DNA of 64,000 nt from contig RDEW01000011.1 in the NCBI GenBank assembly GCA_011109175.1, positions 692,374 to 756,373 on the forward strand, read 5' to 3'. This DNA comes from Dicyema japonicum. Its lineage: Eukaryota; Dicyemida; Rhombozoa; Dicyemidae. The notes beneath the pieces are model-generated. The model was given only the letters and a program-made list of their open reading frames with translations. It made no database searches and was not told where the DNA came from. Shown piece by piece: positions 47,411 through 57,396 of this stretch (the first letter of the stretch is position 1; the number at the start of each line of letters is the position of its first letter). A program made the position numbers and the translations under genes.

Positions 47411-47648
47411 TTCTAATGAAACAAGGGAAGATAGGAACAGATAAAAAGAAAAATCTTTGACCAAATAAGCAGTGAAAAGAATTTAACCTACAAAATATTG
47501 TTAATAACAGAGGGTCTAGAATTAAAGAAATTATTTTTAATACTTTTTCAGCGAAAAAATATACTTGGATTTTCTTTCAACTGACATTAAAGGACAATCG
47601 CCTTGACTACATTGTTATTCCAACTTTGAACTTCAAATCCTGTGAAGA

Positions 47649-47834
47649 ATGAATCGTTTGAGAGAGACAAAGAGAGGAGAAAAATTTCTTCGATTCAGAA
47701 GAGTACAACATGACCATGCACAGCCAGGAATATATAGGGACTCATTTTTGAAGAATTCGACAGGATCTCGGCATGCCATCTCTGACAACATCCCTCACAA
47801 CTGCTGGAAATCTCCCTTCAGTTGGAATGCTTGA
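47649..47834 (+). pseudogene. Endosulfine-like second copy, frame-disrupted
   Basis: The segment aligns residue for residue with the locus at 45982-46247: NESFERDKERRK, FFDSEEYNMTMHSQEYIG, then SFLKNSTGSRHAISDNIPH and a stop after WNA. Two one-base gaps break the frame, at the A run near 47683 and the G run near 47740. The core is FDSEEY, so Gly-Asp of FDSGDY is Glu-Glu, while the Ser is kept. No start codon or first exon was found. It is either a decayed duplicate or a real paralogue with sequence errors. Confidence 0.55.
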
Positions 47835-47959
47835 AGCATCAACATTTTTTAATAAAAAATTTAAACACTTCATCAACTTTTAGGGTTTTCCAGTTAAGAA
47901 GCCTGATAATGAAATTTCTAATTCACCTAACCCGTTCAAGAAATTGACTTCAACCAATC

Positions 47960-48895
47960 CAAATCCATAATGTCTTCCATTTTGTCCCATACTACGTCGA
48001 ACATGTTTTTTTACAAAATTAAAAATTTCGTTTTTTTTTTAAAAATCAGGGACCGATGTCAAGGTCTCCCATTTTTGTCCCATACTATGTCGAACATGTT
48101 TTGTACAAAATTAAAAAATTTAGTTTTTCCTTTAAAAATCAGGGCCCGATGTCAAAATCTCTTATTTTTGTCTCATAGTATGTCGAACATGTTTTTGGAA
48201 AAAATTAAAAAATTTCGTTTTTCCTTTAAAAATCGGGGACGGATGTCAAGGTCTTTTATTTTTGTCCCATAGTATGTCGAACATGTTTTTGGAAAAAATT
48301 AAAAAATTTAGTTTTTTTTTTTAAATCAGGGACCGATGTCAAGGTCTCTTATTTTTGTCCCATACTACGTCGAACATGTTTTTGGACAAAATTAAAAAAT
48401 TTCGTTTTTCCTTTAAAAATCAGAGACCGATGTCAAGGTCTCCCATTTTTGTCCCATACTATGTCGAACATGTTTTTGTACAAAATTAAAAAATTTCGTT
48501 TTTCCTTTAAAAATCAGAGACCGATGTCAAGGTCTCCCATTTTTGTCCCATACTATGTCGAACATGTTTTTGTACAAAATTAAAAAATTTCGTTTTTCCT
48601 TTAAAAATCAGAGACCGATGTCAAGGTCTCCCATTTTTGTCTCATACTACGTCGAACATGTTTTTGTACAAAATTAAAAAATTTCGTTTTTCCTTTAAAA
48701 ATCAAAGACCGATGTCAAGGTCTCCCATTTTTGTCTCATACTACGTCGAACATGTTTTTGTAAAAAATTAAAAAATTTCGTTTTTCCTTTAAAAATCAGA
48801 GACCGATGTCAAGGTCTCCCATTTTTGTCTCATACTACGTCGAACATGTTTTTGTACAAAATTAAAAATTTCGTTTTTGCTTTCAAAAGAGTCCG
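47960..48895. repeat. 94-bp minisatellite, about ten units
   Basis: The word CCGATGTCAAGG recurs at 48053, 48146, 48239, 48333, 48427, 48521, 48615, 48709 and 48803 (spacing 93-94). Each unit contains ATGTCGAACATG and an A-rich stretch. Units from 48427 on are nearly identical, while the first four differ more, so the right side was amplified most recently. A 100-codon open frame across it is an artefact of the 93-bp units. Confidence 0.95.
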
Positions 48896-49184
48896 GTAAC
48901 CATTTGTTTTGGAATGATAAATTAGACTTATCAGCCCGGACGTGATACTATACGACAATTATTAAGTTAATACTTTCTTGGTGGTCTTGAGGTTTAAATA
49001 ATAATCATGTGATGGTTACACTATTCGATTATGATAATAATAGTTTTCTATCAAGTACATGACTTCAACATACTACACTAAATGGAAATTCGGGTTGTAC
49101 GCTTTTGCACTTTATTTGTGCATTTTTGGTTGAAAAAATGTATTTAAAACTCAATTAAATTATTTTTGCAAATTTCAAAATTGG

Positions 49185-50846
49185 TACATTTGGGTGGATG
49201 TTAAGAAAGCCTTTGATTCCGTGTTGACCATGAATTTTTATTTCATGTATTGGACTTCAGGAATACCCCGTTGGATTGTTAACTTTGTAAAGACCATAGT
49301 CAAAAAGTGTACTGTAAATCTCGACTTAGATGGAAGTAGAAATGGTTCTGTAAAGCTGGGACGTGGTAAAATTCTGCAAGGAGATTCATTATCCCCTCAA
49401 CTATTTGTTATAGTAATTGAACCCCTCAGCTAGATCCTTAACTCTATGTTCCCAAGACACCAAATAAATCAGGAGGATCCTAATACCCTGTCTTATTCTG
49501 CCAATCATTTTTTTCATTGATGATCTAAAGATATTTAGGCTAAAAGAAGATACTGTTATTAAAAATGAAAGTTGTTCGCGAGTTCTTTCATGTTGCCGGC
49601 TTGGAGATGAATTCCGAAAAGTCACTTCTAATGTTAAATCGTTTTCATGTTGTGAGACTATGGAAGGAGTCAGTGGATATCGATATTTGGGTGTTTTTGA
49701 AGATGAGGGAAGTAATGTTCTTAAAAGCAAAGTTATGGAGTCCATACTTGAAAATGTTAAAAGAGAATAACCATGCTTTCAAAAACAAAGTTAAATTTTG
49801 CGAACTTGTTTTTTGTAATAAATAAATACTCAATTTCCCTATATAACTATTATATAGGATTGAACCATGAATTTGATGATATTGACCAACAAATACGGCA
49901 ACTGCTTACGTCACTCAAGTTGCACCTCAAACCTGCAAATAAAGAGAGGCTGTATTTGGACAGGAAGACTTTTGGAAGAGGACTTTCCTCGATTTCATTA
50001 AAGAGCGAATTAATACTTTTCCAGTTTTTTAAAAGTTTGGAAAAACAGTCGACTGTGTGTTTGCGAAGGTCGGGGATTCTGCGAGTAATAAAAACAAAAA
50101 AATGGCACTTGGCTACAATCGCAGGATTTCTTGCCTCTAAATATGCAATTGCCGACAGGGAAAGCATGGATATTAAGTCCCTCAAGGACACTCAGAAAAA
50201 ATATTTATTAAATAAAATTTATTGCAGAACACTACACTCAATTATGTTCAAATGTATTGATGAAACAAATGTCGACCTATATACTTCCTCAGAATGGTTA
50301 TCCAAAGGAAATAACGGCCCACGGAGCGAAGCATTGTACTGTCTTTTGCAAGATAGGAATTTGTTTTTTGCACACACGGGGTCATTATGCAACCATTGTA
50401 AAAAAAGCAAGAAAACTGTTGATCATTTGGCCACTCAGTGTGGTAAAATGCTAAATAGTGATTATCTCCGAAGACATAATGAAGTGGTAAAGTGTATCCA
50501 TCTTCATATTTGTCGAGTTTATGGAATCTAAAGAAGCAGGAAATTGAAAGGACATTCGGTTCAGTCAATATTGACGACTCAAAATGTCGAAATCAGAGTT
50601 GACACGTCAATTATGACAGAAACAAAAGTCCAATTCAATAAACCTGATATTTTTATTTACGACAAAACAAAGAAGGAAGCAACCTTAATTGAAGTGGGCA
50701 TTACCTCACAAAACGGACTAAAGCAAGTGGTAGTTGAGAAACTTCACAAATATGACTTGCTTCCAAACGAACTTTCGATGCTCTATGAATGCCAAGTGAA
50801 GATTATTCCAGTGGTTTTGACATGGGATGGAGTTGTCTCGAGATGA
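49185..50846 (+). mobile_element. R2/NeSL-type LINE: RT plus restriction-like endonuclease
   Basis: The 3' half of an early-branching LINE. RT blocks: DVKKAFDSV (catalytic Asp), GKILQGDSLSPQLFVIVIEP, then FFIDDLKIF (the YADD equivalent, FIDD) and GLEMNSEKSLLM. A long connector (49773-50531, open for 252 codons) ends in a C-x2-C-x8-H-x4-C knuckle (CNHCKKSKKTVDHLATQC) followed by RRHN. After one stop at 50529 comes the endonuclease core NKPDIFIYDKTKKEATLIEV (PD...E-V), then VVEKLHKYDLL, to TGA at 50844-50846. Knuckle, RHN and KPD...(D/E)-V in this order are the hallmark of R2, R4, NeSL and CRE elements, which insert at specific sites. Frameshifts near 49433 and 49566 and one stop make it inactive or faulty. 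It lies ~300 bp right of the minisatellite. Confidence 0.85.
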
Positions 50847-51080
50847 TTAAAAAATTATATGGATAAATTATCTATTGAAGAATCAACGAGGACTTACATC
50901 CAATCGGTTGTCTGAAGAGAACGCTCGAAAGTATGCTCATTGAACATAAGCATGGATGAAGGTGTATGATGAAGAGTACGCCTCTGCCTCTTCTAATTTG
51001 TGGAACTGGCATGCAGTGAGGACAGCCCACTGGACTCTAACGGAGATATTTCGACTGAATATGATGTGGAGATGGGAAGT
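50847..51080 (+). mobile_element. 3' tail of the R2-type LINE
   Basis: Sequence following the ORF shares a landmark (ACATCCAATC, then a CATTGAACATAAGCATGG-like block) with 22500-22600, so it is the transcribed 3' part of the element. Its exact end was not located. Confidence 0.45.
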
Positions 51081-51144
51081 AACAGAAAATTTATAGCACA
51101 CTCTTATTCTAAAAGAAAAAGAGGAATTACCAACAATCTGGATC

Positions 51145-51375
51145 AAAATCCGATTAATTTCTTGATTTTTAGGTTTTCCGCGGTCGAAGCAGCTGATCCA
51201 GGTGTCTGAACCGATTTGAAAAGATTCGTGCTTGAAAATGTGTCAGCACAAGTTGCGTCCCAGACCAAAGATCTTCCGGATGTGTAAGGGAAAAGGGTCA
51301 TCTTGTCAGGTCTCGTTCCATATCCTCGATCGAGACCCACTGGTTCAAGCTGTGATGGGAAGCCTGTATTTGGTG
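51145..51375 (-). mobile_element. LINE C-terminal domain scrap, 'RPDG' family
   Basis: The minus strand reads LEPVGLDRGYGTRPDKMTLF, then SLVWDATCADTFSSTNLF. This is the RPDG-family C-terminal domain, with RPDK instead of RPDG. It is diverged from the copies at 16863 and 36470 and is cut on both sides. Confidence 0.7.
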
Positions 51376-51379
51376 TTGT

Positions 51380-51980
51380 GTTTATTTTACTAAAATTGTT
51401 GGTTGAGTGGTTACACCTCTCTAGTAATACTCTTGTCTTTATGCAAGGCACAGGTCATACCTCAAGTTCTCGTATCATTAACAGCATAAGTGCATCTTAT
51501 GACATTTGGACCTTAATTGTAGAATACAAGAAAAATTTTTTAAAAGTTTCAGACAGCCAAAATATAATTAAGTAAAGCCTACTCAATAATAAATTTTTAA
51601 AAATATGGATAATGATCACTTTATGTGCGAAAGACACATGTGGATAGATTGTAGCTTCGAAATATCTTTTTTCACAACCAGGTTATTTTTAGCAATTCAC
51701 AATTGGGTTAACTCTGATATATTTATTTTAGTCAATCTAAGATTCAATCGTTTATTTCACATCATTTTGGAGACAAACAGACTCGACAAATGAGTCATAC
51801 TAATACAACCAAATAGTTAGTTAGTGCACGTCCGCGTTTCAGTAAACAGTGTTTATGGTTTCGTTGTGCCATGTTTTCGACTATTCTTACCGTTAATATT
51901 CTCTTGGACGTCCTCTGAATGTAGAAAATCAAGTATGGGTGAATAATGACAAAGTCAAATTAAATAAATTAACCGGTTGC
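51380..51980. other. No recognisable gene
   Basis: Mixed sequence with two short frames (51303-51575 and 51605-51793) that match nothing known to me. Confidence 0.35.
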
Positions 51981-51984
51981 TGGT

Positions 51985-52845
51985 TGAGGTGGTGAAGTCA
52001 ATCACTCACAATCATGTCGAATACGTGTTTTAGTGATTCTCGTTTTATACCCCTACCTTCAACGCCAGGGGTCTTAATGACTGGTCGAAAGGTAGCAACT
52101 ATGTCTGGACCTTGAGAAGTATCAATGTTCAGTCTGCTGTTTCCAAGAGACGAAGGTCAGAGGAGGACTTGACGAAAGTTCAGGAAACTATAGAGTAATC
52201 CTACTCACATCTGACTCCAAATTCTATGGAAAAGGTTTCGCTGTGAACAGGGATTTACTTTCCGGATTACATCACTTTTGGGAGATAAATAATCAGATTA
52301 GTGTCATTCAATTAGAGGGAAATCCAGACAGTTAATCTCCATGTGTACCCCCCACATAGTGGCCGCCTTTCTAAAAAAAGACCCGACGAATTGGAAGCTT
52401 ACTACTAAGAACTTGGGAGATTGTATTCCATCTGACGTCTTCCTGATACATTTTTATTTCGGGCGATTGGAATACTATAGTTGGTCCACAAAAAAGATAA
52501 GAACGTTTTATTAAACCAAATGGATGAGGGATCAGGCGGCAGACTTCAGCAGTCTGGTGAATCTGGCATCGAAAAAAAGAGGGTGTATATTAACCAAGAA
52601 CCTTGTCGAACACTACCCTACCGATCAGGTTGGGAGAAAAGGCGTGAAGTTGTCTGCTGATTGAGCAATTCATTGATCCGTGTCATCTTTTGCGAGTTGC
52701 TGATCTTTGGCTGACTGAATCTTCTGTCCTTACCCCAGAATGGGTCCGAACATTGCTTAAATCATCTGTGCAAAATTGGACGAGAAGCGGGCTGAATGTT
52801 CTGGTGGATTTTATTTCTCAAAAAAATTAGTTGAAGACAAATGCA
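51985..52845 (+). mobile_element. LINE APE-type endonuclease relic
   Basis: After a leader TTGAGGTGGTGAAGTC come frames with CCFQETKVRGGLDESSGNYR, SDSKFYGKGFAVNRDLL, a shifted GDWN-like block near 52455 and WVRTLLKSSVQNWTRSGLNV. This is the order of an APE-type endonuclease domain. Frames shift every 100-200 bp. Confidence 0.65.
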
Positions 52846-52849
52846 AAAA

Positions 52850-53285
52850 AAGCTAAATTAGTTGAATTGTCCATTAATATTTAGTAATCAATCTTATTTT
52901 TAGAACTCTAGTTTTTCAGGAAACACGTGTAAAATCAGTTATCTGAGTCGTTAAGATTAGATAATGATTGTTTCCAAATATTTTTAAAATTCTAGGAAAT
53001 CATTTCATTAAAATGATAATATGATATGGTTTTTCATAAATCACAAATTTTAGCCGTATTTTAATTTTAGTGGACATTATAACTCAGATTTTATTCATAC
53101 ATTAGTGTCAAAGCCTGTCAATCAATAATGACTTTCCAACACAGTGGTTTTGTCCTTTGTTTGCTTATAAATAAATTTTCTATTAAGTTCCAAAACATAG
53201 AGAAATCTTTAGTATACACATGCGAAATATTATAATTATTATTAGCACTTTCGAAGAACCAAAAATGTAATTTATTTAAATAAGG
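52850..53285. other. No recognisable gene
   Basis: AT-rich sequence. A CAGTGGTTTTGTCCTTTG at 53145 is weakly like a hAT terminus but has no partner. Confidence 0.35.
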
Positions 53286-53291
53286 TTCCGC

Positions 53292-53515
53292 TTGTGCCGT
53301 ATTTTTCTTCAGGTTATTCTTTCTCCCACAATTCTCTTAACTAACTTCCTCCATGCTCCACGGTTACTAAAAATTATTATGAGCGTATCCAGATCATCTC
53401 CTGTTTTCAGCTTTCGTCTTACATTGGTCAGGTCCTTGTGTAGAACCTCTGGCAAAGTTATGCGAGGTCTTCCACGGAACAAGGTATTCACTTCTGGGGA
53501 GAAATAGTTCTCCAT
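53292..53515 (-). mobile_element. LINE C-terminal tail
   Basis: The minus strand reads GRPRITLPEVLHKDLTNVRR, then KLKTGDDLDTL and AWRKLVKRIVG. This basic tail with a D-L and a terminal W is typical of the end of LINE ORF2 proteins. It resembles the tail at 22770-22935. Confidence 0.55.
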
Positions 53516-53519
53516 TGCA

Positions 53520-54155
53520 TATGCAAATAGGCATGAATAAATATTATTTTAGATCACCCTATTCTCCCAACTGATGGTTATGTACCACCAGGAATTTCTT
53601 GTTATCCTCCAAGGATAGATATACCGATTTTTGTGCTGATAGGAAATGCTACCTATTGTATGTAATGGAAGAGGATACATCTTCATTCATCAATATTATG
53701 AATCAGCGGATTTGAATGGTGAATTTGATAGGTATTCTGCCACTGTAGTTGGAATAACGATGATAGTGAATTTATCTTTAGTAACTTTATAGTAACATTC
53801 AGATATAATGAGGATGATTCGTTTGTCAAAGATGGTGGTTTAAGTTGAATTAAAATTATGGAGTATTACAGTGTGATTTACATAATTTGTGGGGGAACAA
53901 ATATAGCTAGGAAATTCGTGATATGTGAGACAGGTTGCTGTATTATTTGACACAAGATAATTCTAACAATTCAGATTTTGCAACGCCTCCCTTCATTTTG
54001 TCCTTGCTTGATCCTCCACGTTACAAATTCCGTTGTTCTCTAATCATTCAATTTTTGAATATGCAGTACTAGTTTGATCAAATCTCAAATCATTGGTAAC
54101 CGAGTACTTTTTTCTGTTTGATCGGTTGATTTTCTGAAAAAACTCAATTGATAGA
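53520..54155. other. No recognisable gene
   Basis: AT-rich sequence with no supported feature. Confidence 0.35.
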
Positions 54156-54159
54156 ATTT

Positions 54160-54660
54160 TTAAAAGCTTATCTAGGCGAGTTGTCTCTGACCGATTCCAA
54201 AAAGTATCGTGGTATTCCTGGATTCAGTACTGTTGTGGAATCATGTTCACGATAATCCAAAAAGTTTCAATATAGAAGAATTGGAAGTTGTAAAAAATCT
54301 CGACATTAGTTTTCTTCTGCGTACAGCATCGAAAACTCAATCCCCTGTATGTGAGCAGCCTTCTGGAATCTCTTCGTCATGGCACATATTTATGTATGTG
54401 TCCATACGATATCCGCCGTGGACCTTCATCTTCTTAATCCACTTTGGCCCAGAGACAGATGTTCGTCAACAGTGGGAGAAATTTTTTCCAGAACAATCAG
54501 AGATAGTTGATAGGCCAGTGAGGGCGACGATTGTTTCAGAAGTTTCCCGTTGATATCGTCAATGCCCGGACTCCTGTTGTTGTTCAGCTTTTGCAGAACC
54601 GATGTATCTCCGCAATCGTAAGTGGCGTAGTCGAAGATCTGTGGGTGTCCGACAAATTTA
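54160..54660 (-). mobile_element. LINE reverse transcriptase N-terminal fragment
   Basis: The minus strand reads NRSPGIDDINGKLLKQSSPS, then LAYQLSLIVLEKFLP, and after a frame change RRLLTYRGLSF. These are the RT N-terminal block (SPG-D) and a YRGIS-like block. The catalytic boxes are absent. The sequence right of it (54660-54835) is open on the plus strand but unassigned. Confidence 0.6.
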
Positions 54661-55039
54661 GTTATGCGTTAGTAGTCATGATAATAATCAATGACAAAAC
54701 TCAGTGGCATTTTATCATAATCTCCGAAGATTCTACTACACCCATCAATTTTGATAATATCCCATTCATTGCGGGGACAATCAATGACTGTAAACTGCAT
54801 GAGGACAACATGCTTCAGGTCCATCTAAAATAAAAAAATGACAAAAAAATCTAATATTGTTTTCTACTGTATGTTGTTTGTATTTTTGCCTAGAATAATC
54901 GTGTTGATAAATGTTTTTTTAATTTTCAGTTTCACGTTTAGAGAGACACATGCATTGCAAATGATACAATAGCCTTGATGGGTTCATTTGACAAAGTAGT
55001 ATTATTAGTATTGAAAAGCACTCCCGAATAATCATAAAA

Positions 55040-55470
55040 TTAGTTAAGTTTCCCTTTTGCCGTGTTCCGAATCATCTTCTCCGTCAGCCTCGACCATGAT
55101 CTTCTGTTGCGCGCTAGTTCTCTTAGGTAGTCCAGGTCGTCCTCCATTTTCAGTATAATGTCAGATGCTGCCCGCACTCTTGTAACACAGTGAATCAGGT
55201 CCTAATGGACAGCGAATTCGAGACCATCATGTCGGGAGGGTAAAAAGGTAAAATTTGCCAAACAGTTTTGTGCATTGTACGGTCGTTTTTGGCTCTTGAA
55301 GACAACAGGCAGAGATGTCGTATTTTGTTAGATCGTATGCCAGTTGGTGTGTCTTGTACGGTTGTTTAAGTCATCTGCAATTAAAAGATCCCATAGTGAA
55401 TGGAGAAGTCGGTAAGGAATACGAATAGGACATGGTGTAATAGAGAAGTCGTCATCATCTCAACCGAAAA
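55040..55470 (-). mobile_element. Internally deleted LINE derivative, copy 2
   Basis: Read on the minus strand, this joins an endonuclease leader (start near 55470, TTGAGATGATGACG) through a short shifted stretch to the same 3' end as 18115-18610: KMEDDLDYLRELARNRRSWS, then RLTEKMIRNTAKGKLN and a stop. The RT is absent, as in copy 1. The 3' part is better preserved here than at 18.5 kb. Confidence 0.65.
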
Positions 55471-55529
55471 AAGTAGTATTGTGTAATAGATTTGTTAGTT
55501 AATAGCCTTCTCGTGTTACCAATAAGCAT

Positions 55530-55811
55530 AAAAAATAATAACAGCATTTTCGTGAGAGCCATAAAATTTATAGCTTCACTTCTTTTTTTCTAAAAACAAC
55601 CAAGGAATTATCTTCACTTCTTTTTTTCTTTTTCTTGTGTGTGGGTTTTTTCTGGACAATCCAGTTCAGCAGTGAGTATCCACTGATGACGGCGTCACTC
55701 GTCAATCCCTTTGATGTGTGGAACCTTCCACCAGGTGAACAGCAGCGAGAATCGAACCTGTAACCTAAGCCACTTTAGTCCGTCATCTAACCACTATGCC
55801 ACCCGGCTACC
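55530..55811 (-). repeat. tRNA-derived SINE, copy 5
   Basis: Complete head on the minus strand, starting at 55811 (GGTAGCCGGGTGGCATAGTG), with B box GGTTCGATTCTCGC. The body has a short deletion and a duplicated CTTCACTTCTTTTTTTC stretch. Confidence 0.85.
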
Positions 55812-56029
55812 AATAGCATATCAAATTGAATATTTTTAAAACTATATCCAAATGTCTCTAGCGTCCTATATATTGTCGATAAAGAGACATTTGTACATCA
55901 AATAAAGAATTTTGTAAATTCTTCAGCGTAAATGAAGCATCTTCTTCAATTCTTAGTCAAAAATAAGATGTCCGATTAATTAAGTTTTTTCGTCCACAAT
56001 TATGTCTTGTATAATCAAAGTTTTATTGA

Positions 56030-56155
56030 AGAAGAAAATAGAGTAACGGTTATATAGAAGCTGCCCTGACTGCGTGGCTATTCCCTCTCAGAATAGCGAG
56101 CGAGATTCGCTCAAATAACCAGCAGCGCTCACGAGGGTCTCCTTTTCGTGTAGCG
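56030..56155 (-). mobile_element. LINE 3' end, 'RPDG' family
   Basis: Almost identical to 36470-36590 and 625-748 (WLFERISLAILRGNSHAV tail). It is severely 5'-truncated. Confidence 0.75.
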
Positions 56156-56164
56156 ATGTCTTGT

Positions 56165-57390
56165 CGAGGCAAAACTTTTTGTAATTTTGTATTTTTGACG
56201 ATAGAAACAACTGTCTGGTAGTTAATACAGATGTCTTGCTTATTTATGAATAAGCCAACCCTGCTTCATGTTTATTTATAATGAGTTTTCGGTTATCCTC
56301 GGAAACAGTAATATTTTTGTAACTATTCATTTAACTCATTTTGCGCTAAAATTTGTTTTTTATAGGAACTTAATAATCCAATAAATATAAATAATAATCC
56401 CAAAAAAAATAAATTATAATCCCATAAATATTTGACAAAGTTATTAAAGATTATCCGCGTGGCGCCATGTGGTGTTGCGTGGTTTAACTTTTTTATTGTT
56501 CGTTAAATGACAAAGTTATTAAATTATTTGCCAAAGTTATTAAATTTTCTGACTAAGTTGATAAATAAATAAGAAAACCCTGTAAATAAAAATTAGCCTC
56601 GTGGCGCCATGTAATGCATCGATCTCCAATGGCCGAGTACTTCAGAAAAATAACAAATAAAATTATTCTTCAACAGGGATAAAAAATTACGAAGATTTAA
56701 GTCTTATAATAACGTAAATCTATAGAGAATTTTCCATAAGTCTATCCCTACCCAAGTCTATCCATAATCCTACGTCAATTCCTATCACTAACACTTTCGT
56801 AAGAATAATTTTTTTAATTATAAAATTTCATAATTTTTTAATTGAAACTGCATACCCCACATTCAGAGACTACCTTTGGTTTACATTCCATGCCGTCTTT
56901 CTCATCAACAGGTATCGATACTCCATGCCTCTCCTCAGCTTGCATGCTCTCTAAAGTCTTCCGTAACACTTGCGTTTGTATATAAGCTTTGACCATACTG
57001 ATGAGATACCATAGATGAAAAAATATACTTATTCAAAAAAACATAAATCTTATCAAAAATCATATTTGGTGATTTTAGATATTAATAAGCTACTCTACCA
57101 ATTTTTAGTAAATTTGGTTGCAGTAGAGACATGGGGAAAATTGTACTTAACGATATTGGTTTAAGGTTGTAAAAATGCGATTTGTCAAAAACGGATTCAC
57201 TAACTTGCAAGAGATCAGGGGCTATTAAGTATGTGTTAAGAATGACGCAGGTCACTCCCATAGGTTTACTTGCGAGACTTATCGCACAATGATTAGTATT
57301 CCCTTAGTAATCACTGATTACCATATTTTACTAAGTAATGATTACTCAGTAAAAAAATGCCAACTAATGATTATTAGAGAATTATTAGGA
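56165..57390. other. No recognisable gene
   Basis: AT-rich sequence. GTTGCGTGG and GTGGCGCCATG occur twice (56460-56475 and 56602-56612). Beyond this I see no feature. Confidence 0.35.
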
Positions 57391-57396
57391 ATCATA

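Noticed and set aside
47970-48272. ORF of 100 codons across the tandem repeat
   Set aside because: It arises because early units are 93 bp long; the frame is lost when units become 94 bp.
47960-48895. CRISPR-like regular array
   Set aside because: The whole 94-bp unit repeats without unique spacers and the context is a eukaryotic genome, so it is a minisatellite.
49773-50531. Host gene of 252 codons
   Set aside because: It is the RT connector and zinc knuckle of the R2-type LINE, continuous in order with the RT before it and the endonuclease core after it.
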